Below are positions 15,489-24,297 of a stretch of 64,000 nucleotides of DNA, piece after piece. The position numbers and the translations under genes were made by a program. The stretch spans positions 4,407,910 through 4,471,909 of the forward strand of contig NZ_CP031165.1 of NCBI RefSeq assembly GCF_003344865.1. The letters run 5' to 3'. The first letter of the stretch is position 1. Each line of letters starts with the position of its first letter. Under the pieces are notes generated by a model, which did no database searches, had not been told where the DNA came from, and saw nothing but the letters and a program-made list of their open reading frames with translations. This DNA comes from Euzebya pacifica (GTDB lineage Bacteria; Actinomycetota; Nitriliruptoria; Euzebyales; Euzebyaceae).

Positions 15489-16898
15489 TCACTCGCCGGG
15501 CGTGAACGCCTCGTTGGCCAGGAGCGTCGCGTCGACCTGCAGGAGGAACAGCCCGTCGTAGGCGTTGACGGCCACGACCCCGTCCTCGAAGTACGGGTAG
15601 TTCGACCAGGTCCCGACGAAGCTGGCGTTGTCGTGGTCGGGGAAGACGTCGAAGTGGGCGATCTCCGACAGGGTGCCGCCGTCGTAGAGCCCCTCGGTGT
15701 CGAGGATGCGCAGGCCCGCGGCGTAGTTGGACTGGTACAGCAGGCCGTCGCGTGTGTACATGTTGTGGTCGATCGCGGTGGTCGGGCCGAAGTACTCCAC
15801 CGGCAGCTGCGGCGAGGTGAGGTCCTCGAAGTCGAAGATCATCGTGCGGGTGTTGAACCCGAACCGCTGCTCGTCGGTCTCGTCGCCGAGGAGGAAGAAG
15901 CGGTGGTCCTCCGTCAGCCAGCCCTGGTGGACGTAGCTGGACCGGGTGTAGGGGAACACGCCCAGTCGCACGGGGGCGTTCTTGTCGGTCACGTCGACGA
16001 CGGAGACCCACTGCTCGGCGGCGTTGAAGCACAGCTCGCGACCGGTGAAGCGCGTGTCCGGGCCGTGGTAGGTGACGCACTGCGCGTCGTGGACGTACAG
16101 GTCCAGGGCCGAGCAGCCAGCGGAGGCGGGGGCGGCCGGGTCGGTGATGTCGACGAAGTGCAGGCCACCGCGACCGCACAGGACGTCGTTGACGGTGTTC
16201 CCCGAGGTGCCGCCCACGATGTAGGCCCAGTCGGTGTCGGGGTTGATCACGATGTTGTGGGAGGTGTTGGACGCGTCGCGGTAGTGGGCCGCGGCGGTGT
16301 GGCGACGGTCGGGGGCCTCGTCGAGCCCGTCGAGGGTGGTCAGGTCGAAGACCTGCATGCCGTGCGCGGAGGCCTCGGCCACGATGTAGGCGTGGTTGCC
16401 CCGGACCTTGATGTCCTTCCACACGCTGAACGAGGTCGCCGGGTTGGGCAGCTCGCCGAGGTTCTCCAGCGTCGGCAGGCCGGTGGCGTCGTCGGTGACG
16501 ATGCGGAAGAAGGCCGTGGCGTTGGTCTTGCCCATCAGCACGTACTCGTCCCCGGTCGACGGCGACGTCCAGCCCCACACGTCGCTGCCCTCGATCCGCC
16601 TCTCCGCCGAGCCGTAGCTCTCCTGGCCGAGCGCAGCGACCGGCACGAACGCCAGCAGGTCCACATCGGAGCAGTCGAAGGCGATGCCGCCGACCTCTGC
16701 CTGTCCGTTGGCGCACTGCGCGGCGCCCAGCGGCTGGGTCACGCCGGCGAGGACCTGCGAGGGCGTGCCCTGCATGGCAGCGGACTTGTGGTCGTGCTCG
16801 CGCAGCTCCGCGACGGACCACATGGCCTGCAGCGGGTTGGCGAACGCGAGGGTGCCCAGCAGGAGCAGGGCACAGAGGATGGTGTTGGTACGCGACAC
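15489..16898 (-). CDS. Secreted choice-of-anchor B family protein (LVIVD-type beta-propeller)
   Basis: A 469-residue exported protein. Residues 1-25 are a signal peptide (hydrophobic run ILCALLLLGTLAFA, cleavage probably near LQA). The rest has repeated blades reading like WKDIKVRGNHAYIVAEAS, GMQVFDLTTLDGL, GGLHFVDITDPAAP and RLGVFPYTRSSYVHQGW, the LVIVD repeat pattern that builds a propeller in choice-of-anchor B proteins. Several histidines and acidic residues follow the blades (VHDAQCVTYHGPD, DHNMYTRDG), suggesting a metal site. Substrate is unknown. No C-terminal sorting signal or anchor is visible, so it is probably secreted or loosely wall-bound. GTG at 16898 has AAGGA eight bases upstream. 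Confidence 0.82.
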   Translation of the reverse strand: MSRTNTILCALLLLGTLAFANPLQAMWSVAELREHDHKSAAMQGTPSQVLAGVTQPLGAAQCANGQAEVGGIAFDCSDVDLLAFVPVAALGQESYGSAERRIEGSDVWGWTSPSTGDEYVLMGKTNATAFFRIVTDDATGLPTLENLGELPNPATSFSVWKDIKVRGNHAYIVAEASAHGMQVFDLTTLDGLDEAPDRRHTAAAHYRDASNTSHNIVINPDTDWAYIVGGTSGNTVNDVLCGRGGLHFVDITDPAAPASAGCSALDLYVHDAQCVTYHGPDTRFTGRELCFNAAEQWVSVVDVTDKNAPVRLGVFPYTRSSYVHQGWLTEDHRFFLLGDETDEQRFGFNTRTMIFDFEDLTSPQLPVEYFGPTTAIDHNMYTRDGLLYQSNYAAGLRILDTEGLYDGGTLSEIAHFDVFPDHDNASFVGTWSNYPYFEDGVVAVNAYDGLFLLQVDATLLANEAFTPGE

Positions 16899-17036
16899 GG
16901 GGAAAATCCTTGGCGGTCGGTCGACGTCGGGGAGACGTCGGTCGTCGCCGTTGCATTCGCCAGCGACCGAGGGAACTCCTGCACCGTTCGTGACGACGCC
17001 GACGACCCGTCCGGCATCGTCGCCGTCAGTGGACGA

Positions 17037-18362
17037 TCAGCCCTCGGAGGTCCCGCCGTCGACGGGCAACATGACCGTGAACGTCGATCCCTCGCCCAGG
17101 ACGCTGGCCACCCGCACCTTGCCCTTGTGCCGCTCGACCGCGTGCCGCACGAGCGCCAGGCCCAGGCCCGTGCCGCCGGCAGCCCGGCTGCGTGCCTTGT
17201 CGACCCGGTAGAAGCGCTCGAACACCCGGTCCTGATCGACCTCGGGGATGCCGATGCCCGTGTCGGTGACGCGCACCATCACATCCGACCCTCGCCGTCG
17301 AACCGTCACCTCCACCCGGCCGTTGTCGCGGTTGTACTGGATGGCGTTGAGGACGAGGTTGCCGATGATGACCTTGAGGTCCTCGGGGTAGCCGATCACG
17401 CTGGCCTCGGGCGAGGCGTCGAAGTCCAGCAGGATGCCGCGTCGCTCGGCGGTCTCGCGGGCGCGTTCGACCTGCGCCTCGGCTAACGCGGTGACGTCGA
17501 CCCGTCGTTGCCCGCGGCCGTCCGCCCCCTCCTCCAGGCGCGTCAGGTCCAGCAGGTCCCGGACGAGCTGGGCCAGCCGGGTGGCCTCCCGCTGGATCCG
17601 CTCCGCCATGGTCCGCGCCCGCTCGGGGTCGCGCTCCATGGCCATCTGCAGGGAGTCGGCCAGCGCCTGCATGCCGGTGACGGGCGTCTTCAGTTCGTGC
17701 GACGCGTTGGCCACGAAGTCGCGACGCATGTCCTCGACACGGCGGATGTCGGTCAGGTCGGTCACGATCACCGCCACCTCGTTGGTCGCGATACGGCTGA
17801 GGTTGGCCACCAGCTCGCGCCCGTTGCGGGTCACCGCCACATCGACGACGCGATCGGTCTCCAGCACCTCCCGCACCGCCTCGGCCAGGCCCGCCACCCC
17901 CAGGGCGCGCATGGGCGTCAGGTCGACCATGTCCTCGGGAAGCGCGAACATCGCGGTCGCGGCGGGGTTGGCGTAGGCCAGGACACCATCGGTGAACAAC
18001 ATGACCGAGGCGGGGATGGCGTCGAGGACGCGCTGCACCCGCTCGCGTTCGTCGCGAAGCGCCTCGAAGCGGTCACGCAGCACGGTCGCCACGTCGTTGA
18101 GCGCCTGGACCAAGCGCTGCCACTCGCGGCCGCCCTCGGCGGTGAGGGTCTGAGGCCGCTCCACGTCGGAGGCGAACTTCACGACCTGGTCGGCCACGCC
18201 CCGGAGTCGTTCCTCGGAGATCCGCAGCAGCAACGCGTCCAGCCCGAGCCCGGCAAGGCCGAGCAGCGGCACGAGCCACCACACGACAGAACGGCCGGCC
18301 GCCCCGATCAGGGCGGCCAGCATCATCGCCAGCGGCAGGAGGTAGCGAGTGCGACGCAGCAT
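17037..18362 (-). CDS. senX3: Sensor histidine kinase, SenX3/PhoR-like
   Basis: A 441-residue kinase, sensor partner of the response regulator encoded just upstream. Two closely spaced membrane helices (about 8-24 and 28-47) leave almost no external loop, as in SenX3, which senses phosphate status through the Pst/PhoU complex and not a ligand outside. A PAS domain spans about 105-205, followed by the H-box with His222 (ANASHELKTPV). The ATPase domain has an N-box (LVLNAIQYN), G1 (VTDTGIGI), F and G2 (GTGLGLALVRHAVERH) boxes. Gap to regX3 is 27 bases, so both are one operon. Identity rests on domain order, the regulator's similarity to RegX3 and the adjacent phoU. Confidence 0.88.
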   Translation of the reverse strand: MLRRTRYLLPLAMMLAALIGAAGRSVVWWLVPLLGLAGLGLDALLLRISEERLRGVADQVVKFASDVERPQTLTAEGGREWQRLVQALNDVATVLRDRFEALRDERERVQRVLDAIPASVMLFTDGVLAYANPAATAMFALPEDMVDLTPMRALGVAGLAEAVREVLETDRVVDVAVTRNGRELVANLSRIATNEVAVIVTDLTDIRRVEDMRRDFVANASHELKTPVTGMQALADSLQMAMERDPERARTMAERIQREATRLAQLVRDLLDLTRLEEGADGRGQRRVDVTALAEAQVERARETAERRGILLDFDASPEASVIGYPEDLKVIIGNLVLNAIQYNRDNGRVEVTVRRRGSDVMVRVTDTGIGIPEVDQDRVFERFYRVDKARSRAAGGTGLGLALVRHAVERHKGKVRVASVLGEGSTFTVMLPVDGGTSEG

Positions 18363-18389
18363 GCCGCTATCGTCCCCCGAGCCGAGGAG

Positions 18390-19073
18390 TCAGTCGGTGA
18401 ACTTGTACCCGACCCCTCGGACCGTGACGATCAGCTCGGGGTTGCGCGGATCGTTCTCGATGCGACCGCGGATGCGCTTGATGTGCACGTCGAGGGTCTT
18501 GGTGTCCCCGACGTAGTCCGCACCCCAGACCCGGTCGATGATGAGGTCACGCGTCATGACCCGGCCGGCGTTGCGGACCAGCAGCTCGAGCAGCGCGAAC
18601 TCCTTGGGCGGGAGGTCCACGAGCTCGCCGCGAACCGACACCTCGTGTCGCTCGGGATCGATGCGGACGGCCTGGACCTCCAGCGGCGCGCCCATGTCGG
18701 GCAGGTCCCAGTCGGCCCCACGACGCAGGACCGCGCGGACCCGTGCGGCCAGCTCGCGCATCGAGAAGGGCTTGGTGACGTAGTCGTCGGCACCGAGCTC
18801 GAGCCCGACGACCTTGTCGATCTCCGAGTCCTTGGCTGTCAGCATGATGATCGGCACGGCCGAGGAGCTGCGCAGCTGTTTGCAGACCTCCGTGCCCGGC
18901 ATGCCGGGCAGCATCAGGTCCAGCAGGACCAGGTCGGGCCGTTCGCGGTCGAACATCTCCATGGAGGCCTTGCCGTCCATGGCAGACACCACCTCGAAGC
19001 CTTCGGCGGACAAGCCGTACTCCAACGCATCGACGATTGCGGGTTCGTCTTCGACCACCATGATTTTGGGCAT
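18390..19073 (-). CDS. regX3: Response regulator, RegX3/PhoB-like (OmpR family)
   Basis: A 227-residue regulator, the same length as mycobacterial RegX3. Receiver: VVEDE (6-10), phospho-acceptor Asp52 (LLDLMLPGMPG) and Lys101 (YVTKPFS). The C-terminal winged helix (about 130-225) has the RegX3-like stretch RVWGADYVGDTKTLDVHIKR and ends VRGVGYKF. It should bind direct-repeat PHO-box-like sites to control phosphate acquisition genes. It starts at 19073, nine bases after a TACCCT -10, so it is probably leaderless. The divergent neighbour is phoU. Confidence 0.92.
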   Translation of the reverse strand: MPKIMVVEDEPAIVDALEYGLSAEGFEVVSAMDGKASMEMFDRERPDLVLLDLMLPGMPGTEVCKQLRSSSAVPIIMLTAKDSEIDKVVGLELGADDYVTKPFSMRELAARVRAVLRRGADWDLPDMGAPLEVQAVRIDPERHEVSVRGELVDLPPKEFALLELLVRNAGRVMTRDLIIDRVWGADYVGDTKTLDVHIKRIRGRIENDPRNPELIVTVRGVGYKFTD

Positions 19074-19082
19074 CGTTCCGCG

Positions 19083-19088
19083 AGGGTA
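19083..19088 (-). promoter_or_regulatory. -10 element (TACCCT), leaderless start of regX3
   Basis: TACCCT with 9 bases to the ATG at 19073. Confidence 0.45.
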
Positions 19089-19147
19089 GGCGCCCTGATG
19101 GGGCACGAGCTTGTTCGCAGCCCGCTGGTCAGGCGATTTCATGGGGG

Positions 19148-19174
19148 GTTCATGTTCCTGTCCAACCGTGTTCA
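19148..19174. promoter_or_regulatory. Candidate PHO-box-like site between regX3 and phoU
   Basis: Two GTTCA pentamers at 19148-19152 and 19170-19174 are spaced by exactly 22 bases, two turns of an 11-base repeat, and a GTTCC lies at 19154. Direct GTTCA-type repeats at 11-base spacing are bound by PhoP/RegX3-type regulators in actinobacteria. The middle repeat unit is poor, so this is tentative. The site would allow autoregulation of regX3-senX3 and control of the divergent phoU. Confidence 0.35.
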
Positions 19175-19223
19175 GCGTCTGCGCCAGCCTGCCGGTGAAG
19201 ACTCGGTCGTGCAAGATCGGGGT

Positions 19224-19976
19224 ATGACCACCCCCGACCACCCTGCGGAGCCCGACCACGGCGACCGCGCCGAGCAGAGCGTCGAGGAGAGGACCATCCG
19301 AGCCATGGGCATGCTGCGAGTCGACTACCACGTCGCGTTGCTGCACGTGGAGGACGACCTGCTCCGCCTGGGCCGGGCCGTCGAGGGAATGATCGTCCCT
19401 GCCACCGATGCGCTGCTGTCCGGCGACACCGAGGAGGCGGCCCGGATCGTCAGCCGTGACGACGCCATCGACCTCGGCACCCACGAGGCCGAGGACGTGG
19501 TGCACAGCCTCATCACGCGCCAGGCCCCCATCGCCGACGAGCTCCGCCTGCTGCTGAGCCTCCTGTCGTTGGCCCGCAGCGTGGAACGCATCGGCGACTA
19601 CACCGTCAACATCGCCAAGCTGACCCCCGGCCTGCGTGGCTGGGGCCCCGACGACCTGACCGCCCAGGTCCGCGAGATGGCCCTCGGTGCCGAGCGGGCC
19701 GTGCGTACCGCCCTCGACCTGTTCAGCCGTCGTGACCCGCGTGGCGTGGAGCGGATGGGTGAGGTCGAGGATCGGCTCGACCGGCTTCGTGACGGGCTGA
19801 TCGGCCGGCTCATGGTCCACGCCGGCGAGGGCTCGGGCGCCACGGAGTGGGCGATCATGATGATCCAGGTCGCCCGCCACCTCGAACGCATCGGCGACCA
19901 CGGGGTCGGCATCGCGGAGAAGGGCCAGTGGATCACCACCGGCGAACGCCGCCCACCCCGCGCCGCCCGCGGCTGA
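19224..19976 (+). CDS. phoU: PhoU family phosphate-signalling protein (first copy)
   Basis: A 250-residue all-helical protein with two PhoU repeats. Both metal-binding segments appear: ARSVERIGDYTVNIAKL near residue 125 and ARHLERIGDHGVGIAE near 230, each with the family E/D-R-I-G-D core. PhoU links the phosphate transporter to the sensor kinase and keeps the kinase in phosphatase mode under phosphate excess. An acidic tail of about 25 residues precedes the first helix. ATG at 19224 follows a GGGG-containing stretch. It is divergent from regX3-senX3, as in many actinobacteria. Confidence 0.92.
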   Translation: MTTPDHPAEPDHGDRAEQSVEERTIRAMGMLRVDYHVALLHVEDDLLRLGRAVEGMIVPATDALLSGDTEEAARIVSRDDAIDLGTHEAEDVVHSLITRQAPIADELRLLLSLLSLARSVERIGDYTVNIAKLTPGLRGWGPDDLTAQVREMALGAERAVRTALDLFSRRDPRGVERMGEVEDRLDRLRDGLIGRLMVHAGEGSGATEWAIMMIQVARHLERIGDHGVGIAEKGQWITTGERRPPRAARG

Positions 19977-19986
19977 CGATCGGCGC

Positions 19987-20044
19987 CGCCTTCGGCCTCG
20001 CAGGCAGAGCTACTTCCGCCTTCGGCCGCAGGCCGAGCTACTTC
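19987..20044. repeat. Tandem duplication covering the 3' end of the kynureninase-like gene
   Basis: Two adjacent near-identical units, 19987-20016 and 20017-20044, each CGCCTTCGGC...GAGCTACTTC. The second unit supplies the stop codon of the minus-strand gene ending at 20038, so the first is an extra copy of that gene end and its short downstream hairpin (GCCTTCGGCC/GCAGGC). It fills most of the gap between two convergent genes and may serve as a terminator. Confidence 0.7.
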
Positions 20045-21186
20045 CGCATCGCCTGGATCAGCCGATCCAGCTCCTCGATCGTGTTGAAGAAGTGGGCACC
20101 GACGCGGATGCCGCCGCCGGGGCGGTAGTCCACGACGATGCCCTCCGCGATCAGGCGTTCCGCTGCGGCGGCGGTCCGATCCCCGAGGGAGAGGGTGACG
20201 CCGCCCGCGCGGTGCTCGACGGTCAGGGGGGAGTTGACGGTGAACCCGTGGCCGCGAGCCGCGGCGACGAGGTGGCTCGTCAGCACCTCGTGCGTCGCAC
20301 GGATCCGGTCGGTCCCCACCTCGGCGATGATCTCGTAGCCGGCCCGCGCGCTGTAGAGCGCAGGGATCGACGGTGTGCCGCCCATCCAGCCGAGCGCGCC
20401 GGGGGCCGGCTCCCACTCGTTGGCGAACCCGAACGGATCGTCGTGGCCCAGCCAGCCGACCATCCACGGACGCCAGCGCTCACGCATGCCGGGGCTGACG
20501 TACATGTAGCCGACCCCGGGGCCGCCGCACAGCCACTTCACGCTGCCGCCGACGTAGAAGTCGCAGCCGAGCGACATGACGTCCACCGGCATGTGACCCA
20601 TGGCGTGGTAGCCGTCGACGAGGACGACGGCCCCCATCTCGCGAGCCCGTGCGATGATCTTCTGCACGTCCACGATGGCGCTGGTCCGGAAGATGACGTG
20701 GCTGACGACGACCAGCGCCGTGCGCTCGTCGATGTTGGCGCAGAACCGGTCGGCGTCGATGCCGATGGCCCCCTCCGGTTCGTCGACGACACGGACCTTC
20801 GAGCGGCGGTGCTGCTCGAGCAGGTGGTGGTGGCTCGGCCAGTCGATTTCGGAGATGACGACGGTGTCGCGGGCGCCCCAGTCGATGCCGCTGACCACGA
20901 TGGCCATCAGCGAGGCGACGTTCTGGTGCACCGTCACGGTGCCCTCCGGCGCACCCATCAGCGACCCGAGCAGGTCGGCGACGCGCCGGACCTCGGGCAG
21001 CCACGTGGTGCGCCACGCCTCCACGCCCTCGGTGGCCCAGGCGTCGGTGAACGCCTGCAGCGATGCCGGGACGGTGTCCGGCATCGCCCCCAGGGAGTTG
21101 TTGATCAGGTACGTCTGCGTCGACAGGATCGGGAACCGCTCGCGCCAGCTCGCGACCTCGGCGTCGGTCAGGGGGGTAGCCACCAT
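20038..21186 (-). CDS. Kynureninase-like PLP-dependent enzyme (aminotransferase class V fold)
   Basis: A 382-residue fold-type I PLP enzyme. It has the start LINNSLGAMP, the cofactor aspartate region VVLVDGYHAMGHMPVD and the Schiff-base lysine in GGSVKWLCGGPGVGYMYV, a context close to kynureninase (SHKYLNGGPG). Kynureninase cleaves kynurenine to anthranilate and alanine; related enzymes act on other substrates. No other kynurenine pathway genes are nearby, so the exact reaction is uncertain. A TATCGT -10 ends eight bases before the ATG at 21186. Confidence 0.8.
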   Translation of the reverse strand: MVATPLTDAEVASWRERFPILSTQTYLINNSLGAMPDTVPASLQAFTDAWATEGVEAWRTTWLPEVRRVADLLGSLMGAPEGTVTVHQNVASLMAIVVSGIDWGARDTVVISEIDWPSHHHLLEQHRRSKVRVVDEPEGAIGIDADRFCANIDERTALVVVSHVIFRTSAIVDVQKIIARAREMGAVVLVDGYHAMGHMPVDVMSLGCDFYVGGSVKWLCGGPGVGYMYVSPGMRERWRPWMVGWLGHDDPFGFANEWEPAPGALGWMGGTPSIPALYSARAGYEIIAEVGTDRIRATHEVLTSHLVAAARGHGFTVNSPLTVEHRAGGVTLSLGDRTAAAAERLIAEGIVVDYRPGGGIRVGAHFFNTIEELDRLIQAMRK

Positions 21187-21193
21187 GCGCCGA

Positions 21194-21199
21194 ACGATA
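21194..21199 (-). promoter_or_regulatory. -10 element (TATCGT), leaderless start of the kynureninase-like gene
   Basis: TATCGT with 7 bases to the ATG at 21186. Confidence 0.45.
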
Positions 21200-21282
21200 C
21201 GAGAATCGACCGGCAGTCGTGAGGCTTGGCACCGACGGCGTTGTTTCCGCAGCCATGTGGTCCCGTGGCACAGTGCCCGTCC

Positions 21283-22224
21283 ATGGCTCGACCCCAGCTC
21301 TCCCCCGGCGTGTACTGGCCCAAGGATCGTTCGACGACCACCGCGGACGGGGCGAACATCCGCTGGACCACGTTGCCCGAGCGGGGTGGCAACGGCCGGC
21401 CGACCGTGGCGCTGCTGTCGGGCTTCCTCTGCGCCGACACGTGGTGGCACGACATGGCCCCGGCGCTGGCGGACGCCGGGTACCGCGTCGTGCTGCTGCA
21501 CTACCGCGGCATCGCCACGTCCGGCCTTCCACGGACCGGTATCGACCCCGGCGGCCTGACCGTCGAGCGATTCGCCGAGGACGTGCTCGACGTCCTCCAC
21601 GCTGCGGGAGTCGACGAGGTGTCGCTGGTCGGCCACTCCATGGGCGGACAGGTGATGGTCGAGGTGGCCCGCCGCATCCCCGCCCGTGTCCGGTCGATGG
21701 TCGGCGTGACCGCGGCCGACCGGTCCCCCTTCCGCGACCTGTACGGCGCCGGCTGGTTGGCCCACCCGATGGTCAGCACCGTGCTCCGGGCGCTGCACCT
21801 GCTGCGCGAGCCGATGGGGACCGCGGTCTACCGCACGGTCTGGCGCACGCTGCCCTTCCTCCCCCTGGCGCGGGCCAGCACCGCGTTCGGCCCCCTGACC
21901 CCCGCCGATGTGCTGCAGTCCTACAGCGACCACGCCGCGCAGCTGTCGGGGGACTACTTCACCGCGGTCCTTCGGGCGATGCACCGTCACGACCCCGGCG
22001 ACCTCCTTTACGAGCTGGACCACCCGACCCTGCTCGTGGCCGGGTCCGACGACCCGTTCACCCCGCTGCGGACCGCCAAGCGGATGTCGGCGCAGCTACC
22101 CCGGTCCGAGCTGTTCGTCGTCCCCGACACCACCCACGCGGCGATCCTGGAGGCCTCCACCGAGGTCAACCGTGCGGTGCTGCGCCACCTGCAGCGCCAC
22201 CACCCGGCGGACCCCCGCGGCTGA
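21283..22224 (+). CDS. Alpha/beta hydrolase
   Basis: A 313-residue alpha/beta hydrolase fold enzyme. The oxyanion-region strand reads LLSGFLCADTWWHDMAP, the nucleophile elbow is GHSMGGQ, the acid is in AGSDDPFTP, and the catalytic histidine is in VPDTTHAAIL. A lid of about 90 residues with paired aromatic and proline residues separates strands 6 and 7. Substrate cannot be read from the sequence; esterases and lipases of this type are common. ATG at 21283 is preferred over 21226 because it leaves only a short lead-in to the fold. It ends three bases from the convergent ppk stop. Confidence 0.85.
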   Translation: MARPQLSPGVYWPKDRSTTTADGANIRWTTLPERGGNGRPTVALLSGFLCADTWWHDMAPALADAGYRVVLLHYRGIATSGLPRTGIDPGGLTVERFAEDVLDVLHAAGVDEVSLVGHSMGGQVMVEVARRIPARVRSMVGVTAADRSPFRDLYGAGWLAHPMVSTVLRALHLLREPMGTAVYRTVWRTLPFLPLARASTAFGPLTPADVLQSYSDHAAQLSGDYFTAVLRAMHRHDPGDLLYELDHPTLLVAGSDDPFTPLRTAKRMSAQLPRSELFVVPDTTHAAILEASTEVNRAVLRHLQRHHPADPRG

Positions 22225-22227
22225 CCG

Positions 22228-24297
22228 TCAGTGCCGCTTGACGGCTGCCCGCTGGAGGACCTCGTGGGTGGCCGTCGAGGGGTCGCCCTGCTCGTGACGC
22301 CATCGACCCGCCGGGTCGAGGACCCAGGCCGATGACTCGTCGGCCAGCAGCACGTCGAGGATCTCCTGGAGGCGGGCCCGGTTGCCCGGATCGGTGATGG
22401 GCACGATCGCCTCGACCCGTCGGTCGAGGTTGCGCGACATCATGTCGGCCGATCCGATCAGGTAGTCCATGCCACGATCGGGGGTGCCGAAGCGGAAGAT
22501 GCGGGAGTGCTCGAGGAACCGGCCGATCACCGACCGCACCCGGATGCGCTCGCTCAGGCCGGGGATGCCCGGGAGGACCGCACACATCGACCGGACGATC
22601 AGGTCGACCTCGACACCCGCCCCCGATGCCTCGTACAGCGCGTCGATGATCTCCCGGTCCACGAGGTTGTTGCACTTGATCACGATGCGGCCGTCGGGTC
22701 CGGCGGCGATCTCGTTGCGTATGCGCTGCAGGAGGCCCTCGCGCATGGTGCGGGGTGCCACCAGCAGGGTGTCGTAGGAGTCCGTCGCGGAGTAGCCGGT
22801 CAACATGTTGAACAGGTGGGACAGGTCGCCGCCGACGTCGGGGCGAGTGGTGAACACGCCCAGGTCCTCGTAGATGCCCGCGGTCGCCGGGTTGTAGTTG
22901 CCCGTGCCGATGTGGGCGTAGCGACGCAGCCGGCCGTTCTCCTCCCGCACGACGAGGCAGGTCTTGGTGTGGGTCTTCAGGCCGATCAGCCCGTAGACGA
23001 CGTGCACGCCAGCGGATTCCAGGTTGCGAGCCCGGCGGATGTTGGCCTCCTCGTCGAACCGTGCCTTGAGCTCGACGAGGGCGACGGTCTGCTTGCCCGC
23101 CTCCGCGGCCCTGATCAGGGCGGCGACGATGGGGCTGTCGGTCCCGGTCGTGCGGTAGATCGTCAGCTTGATCGCCACGACCTTGGGGTCGTCGGCCGCC
23201 TGCTCGATGAACGCCTGGGTGGTCTGCTCGAACGACTCGTAGGGGTGGTGCACGAGGATGTCGCCGGCCCGGATGCGCGACCACATCTCCTCCCCTCGCC
23301 CGATGGAGGCAGGAACGCGGGGCGTCCACTTGGCGTCCTTGAGGTCCGGCCGGTCCAGGCCGTACAGCTGCCACAGGCCACCGTGGTCGAGCAGCCCGTC
23401 GATCCTGACGACGGCGTCGTCGTCGACGTCCATCTCGGCCATGAAGGGCGCCAGCAGGTCGTCCGGGCAGTCCGCCGCGACCTCGATGCGCACGACCTTG
23501 CCGAAGCGACGTTCCAGCAGGCCGGACTCGATGGTCTCCAGCAGGTCCTCGGCCTCTTCCTCCGCGAAGGCGCCGTGGGCATGCCGGGTGACCCGGAACA
23601 TGCCGTGCTCCAGGACGTCGACGGAGGGGAACAGTCGCGGCAGGTGGGCGGCGATGACCTGCTCGGTGGGGACGAACTGCAGGCGCCCGTCGGGGTCGGG
23701 TGGGATGGCCACGAAGCGCGGCAGCTGGTGGGGGATCTTCACCCGGGCGAGGGAGGCTCCCCCGTCGGCCAGCCGCAGGCGGACCGCGAGGTTCATCGAC
23801 AGGGTGGAGATGTGCGGGAACGGCCGGCCGGGGTCGATCGCCAGCGGCGTGAGGATCGGGTACATCCGCTCCTCGAACACCGCCGTGCAGTGCGCCTTCG
23901 CCTCGTCGTCGAGCAAGGCGTGGTGGACCAGCGCGATGCCCTCCTTCTCCAGCTCCGGCGTCAGGACCTCCTCGAGGATCCGTCCCTGGCGGCGAGCCAC
24001 GTCGGCCAGGATCGCCCTGATGGCAGCCAGCTGTCCGTTGGCGCTGAGCCACCCGCGCGCGTCCTCGCCCAGGTCGGCGTCCTGCCGGAGCAGGTCGAGG
24101 CGCTTCTGGATCCACTCGTCGGTGTTGCCGGAGTAGATCGCGCAGAACTTGACCCGTTCCAGCAGCGGCTGCGAGGGATCCAGGGCGAGGGCGAGCACAC
24201 GGGCGTTGAAGGCCAGCTGTGTCAGCTCACGATCCCCGTAGCGGGCCCCCTCGGGCGCGGGCGGGAAGGGGGCAAGCGGGTCGAGGTGGTCGTTCAC
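22228..24297 (-). CDS. ppk1: Polyphosphate kinase 1
   Basis: Makes long-chain inorganic polyphosphate from ATP, reversibly. The 689-residue product has the N-terminal helical domain (ELTQLAFNARVLALA), the head domain and both C-terminal domains. The phosphorylated histidine lies in YAHIGTGNYNP and the second conserved histidine in LIGLKTHTK; the ATP-binding segments ELKARFDEEANI and IKCNNLVD are present. GTG at 24297 gives the usual Ppk1 N-terminus. A CAGGCT hexamer lies six bases upstream, hinting at a leaderless message. Proximity to senX3/regX3/phoU fits phosphate-linked control. Confidence 0.95.
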   Translation of the reverse strand: MNDHLDPLAPFPPAPEGARYGDRELTQLAFNARVLALALDPSQPLLERVKFCAIYSGNTDEWIQKRLDLLRQDADLGEDARGWLSANGQLAAIRAILADVARRQGRILEEVLTPELEKEGIALVHHALLDDEAKAHCTAVFEERMYPILTPLAIDPGRPFPHISTLSMNLAVRLRLADGGASLARVKIPHQLPRFVAIPPDPDGRLQFVPTEQVIAAHLPRLFPSVDVLEHGMFRVTRHAHGAFAEEEAEDLLETIESGLLERRFGKVVRIEVAADCPDDLLAPFMAEMDVDDDAVVRIDGLLDHGGLWQLYGLDRPDLKDAKWTPRVPASIGRGEEMWSRIRAGDILVHHPYESFEQTTQAFIEQAADDPKVVAIKLTIYRTTGTDSPIVAALIRAAEAGKQTVALVELKARFDEEANIRRARNLESAGVHVVYGLIGLKTHTKTCLVVREENGRLRRYAHIGTGNYNPATAGIYEDLGVFTTRPDVGGDLSHLFNMLTGYSATDSYDTLLVAPRTMREGLLQRIRNEIAAGPDGRIVIKCNNLVDREIIDALYEASGAGVEVDLIVRSMCAVLPGIPGLSERIRVRSVIGRFLEHSRIFRFGTPDRGMDYLIGSADMMSRNLDRRVEAIVPITDPGNRARLQEILDVLLADESSAWVLDPAGRWRHEQGDPSTATHEVLQRAAVKRH

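Noticed and set aside
17508-19223. Long plus-strand frame upstream of phoU
   Set aside because: It is the antisense of the senX3/regX3-like genes, a by-product of high GC content.
20038-21186. EgtE (last ergothioneine enzyme)
   Set aside because: It is a PLP fold-type I enzyme, but the Lys context fits kynureninase and it is 20 kb from the egt cluster.
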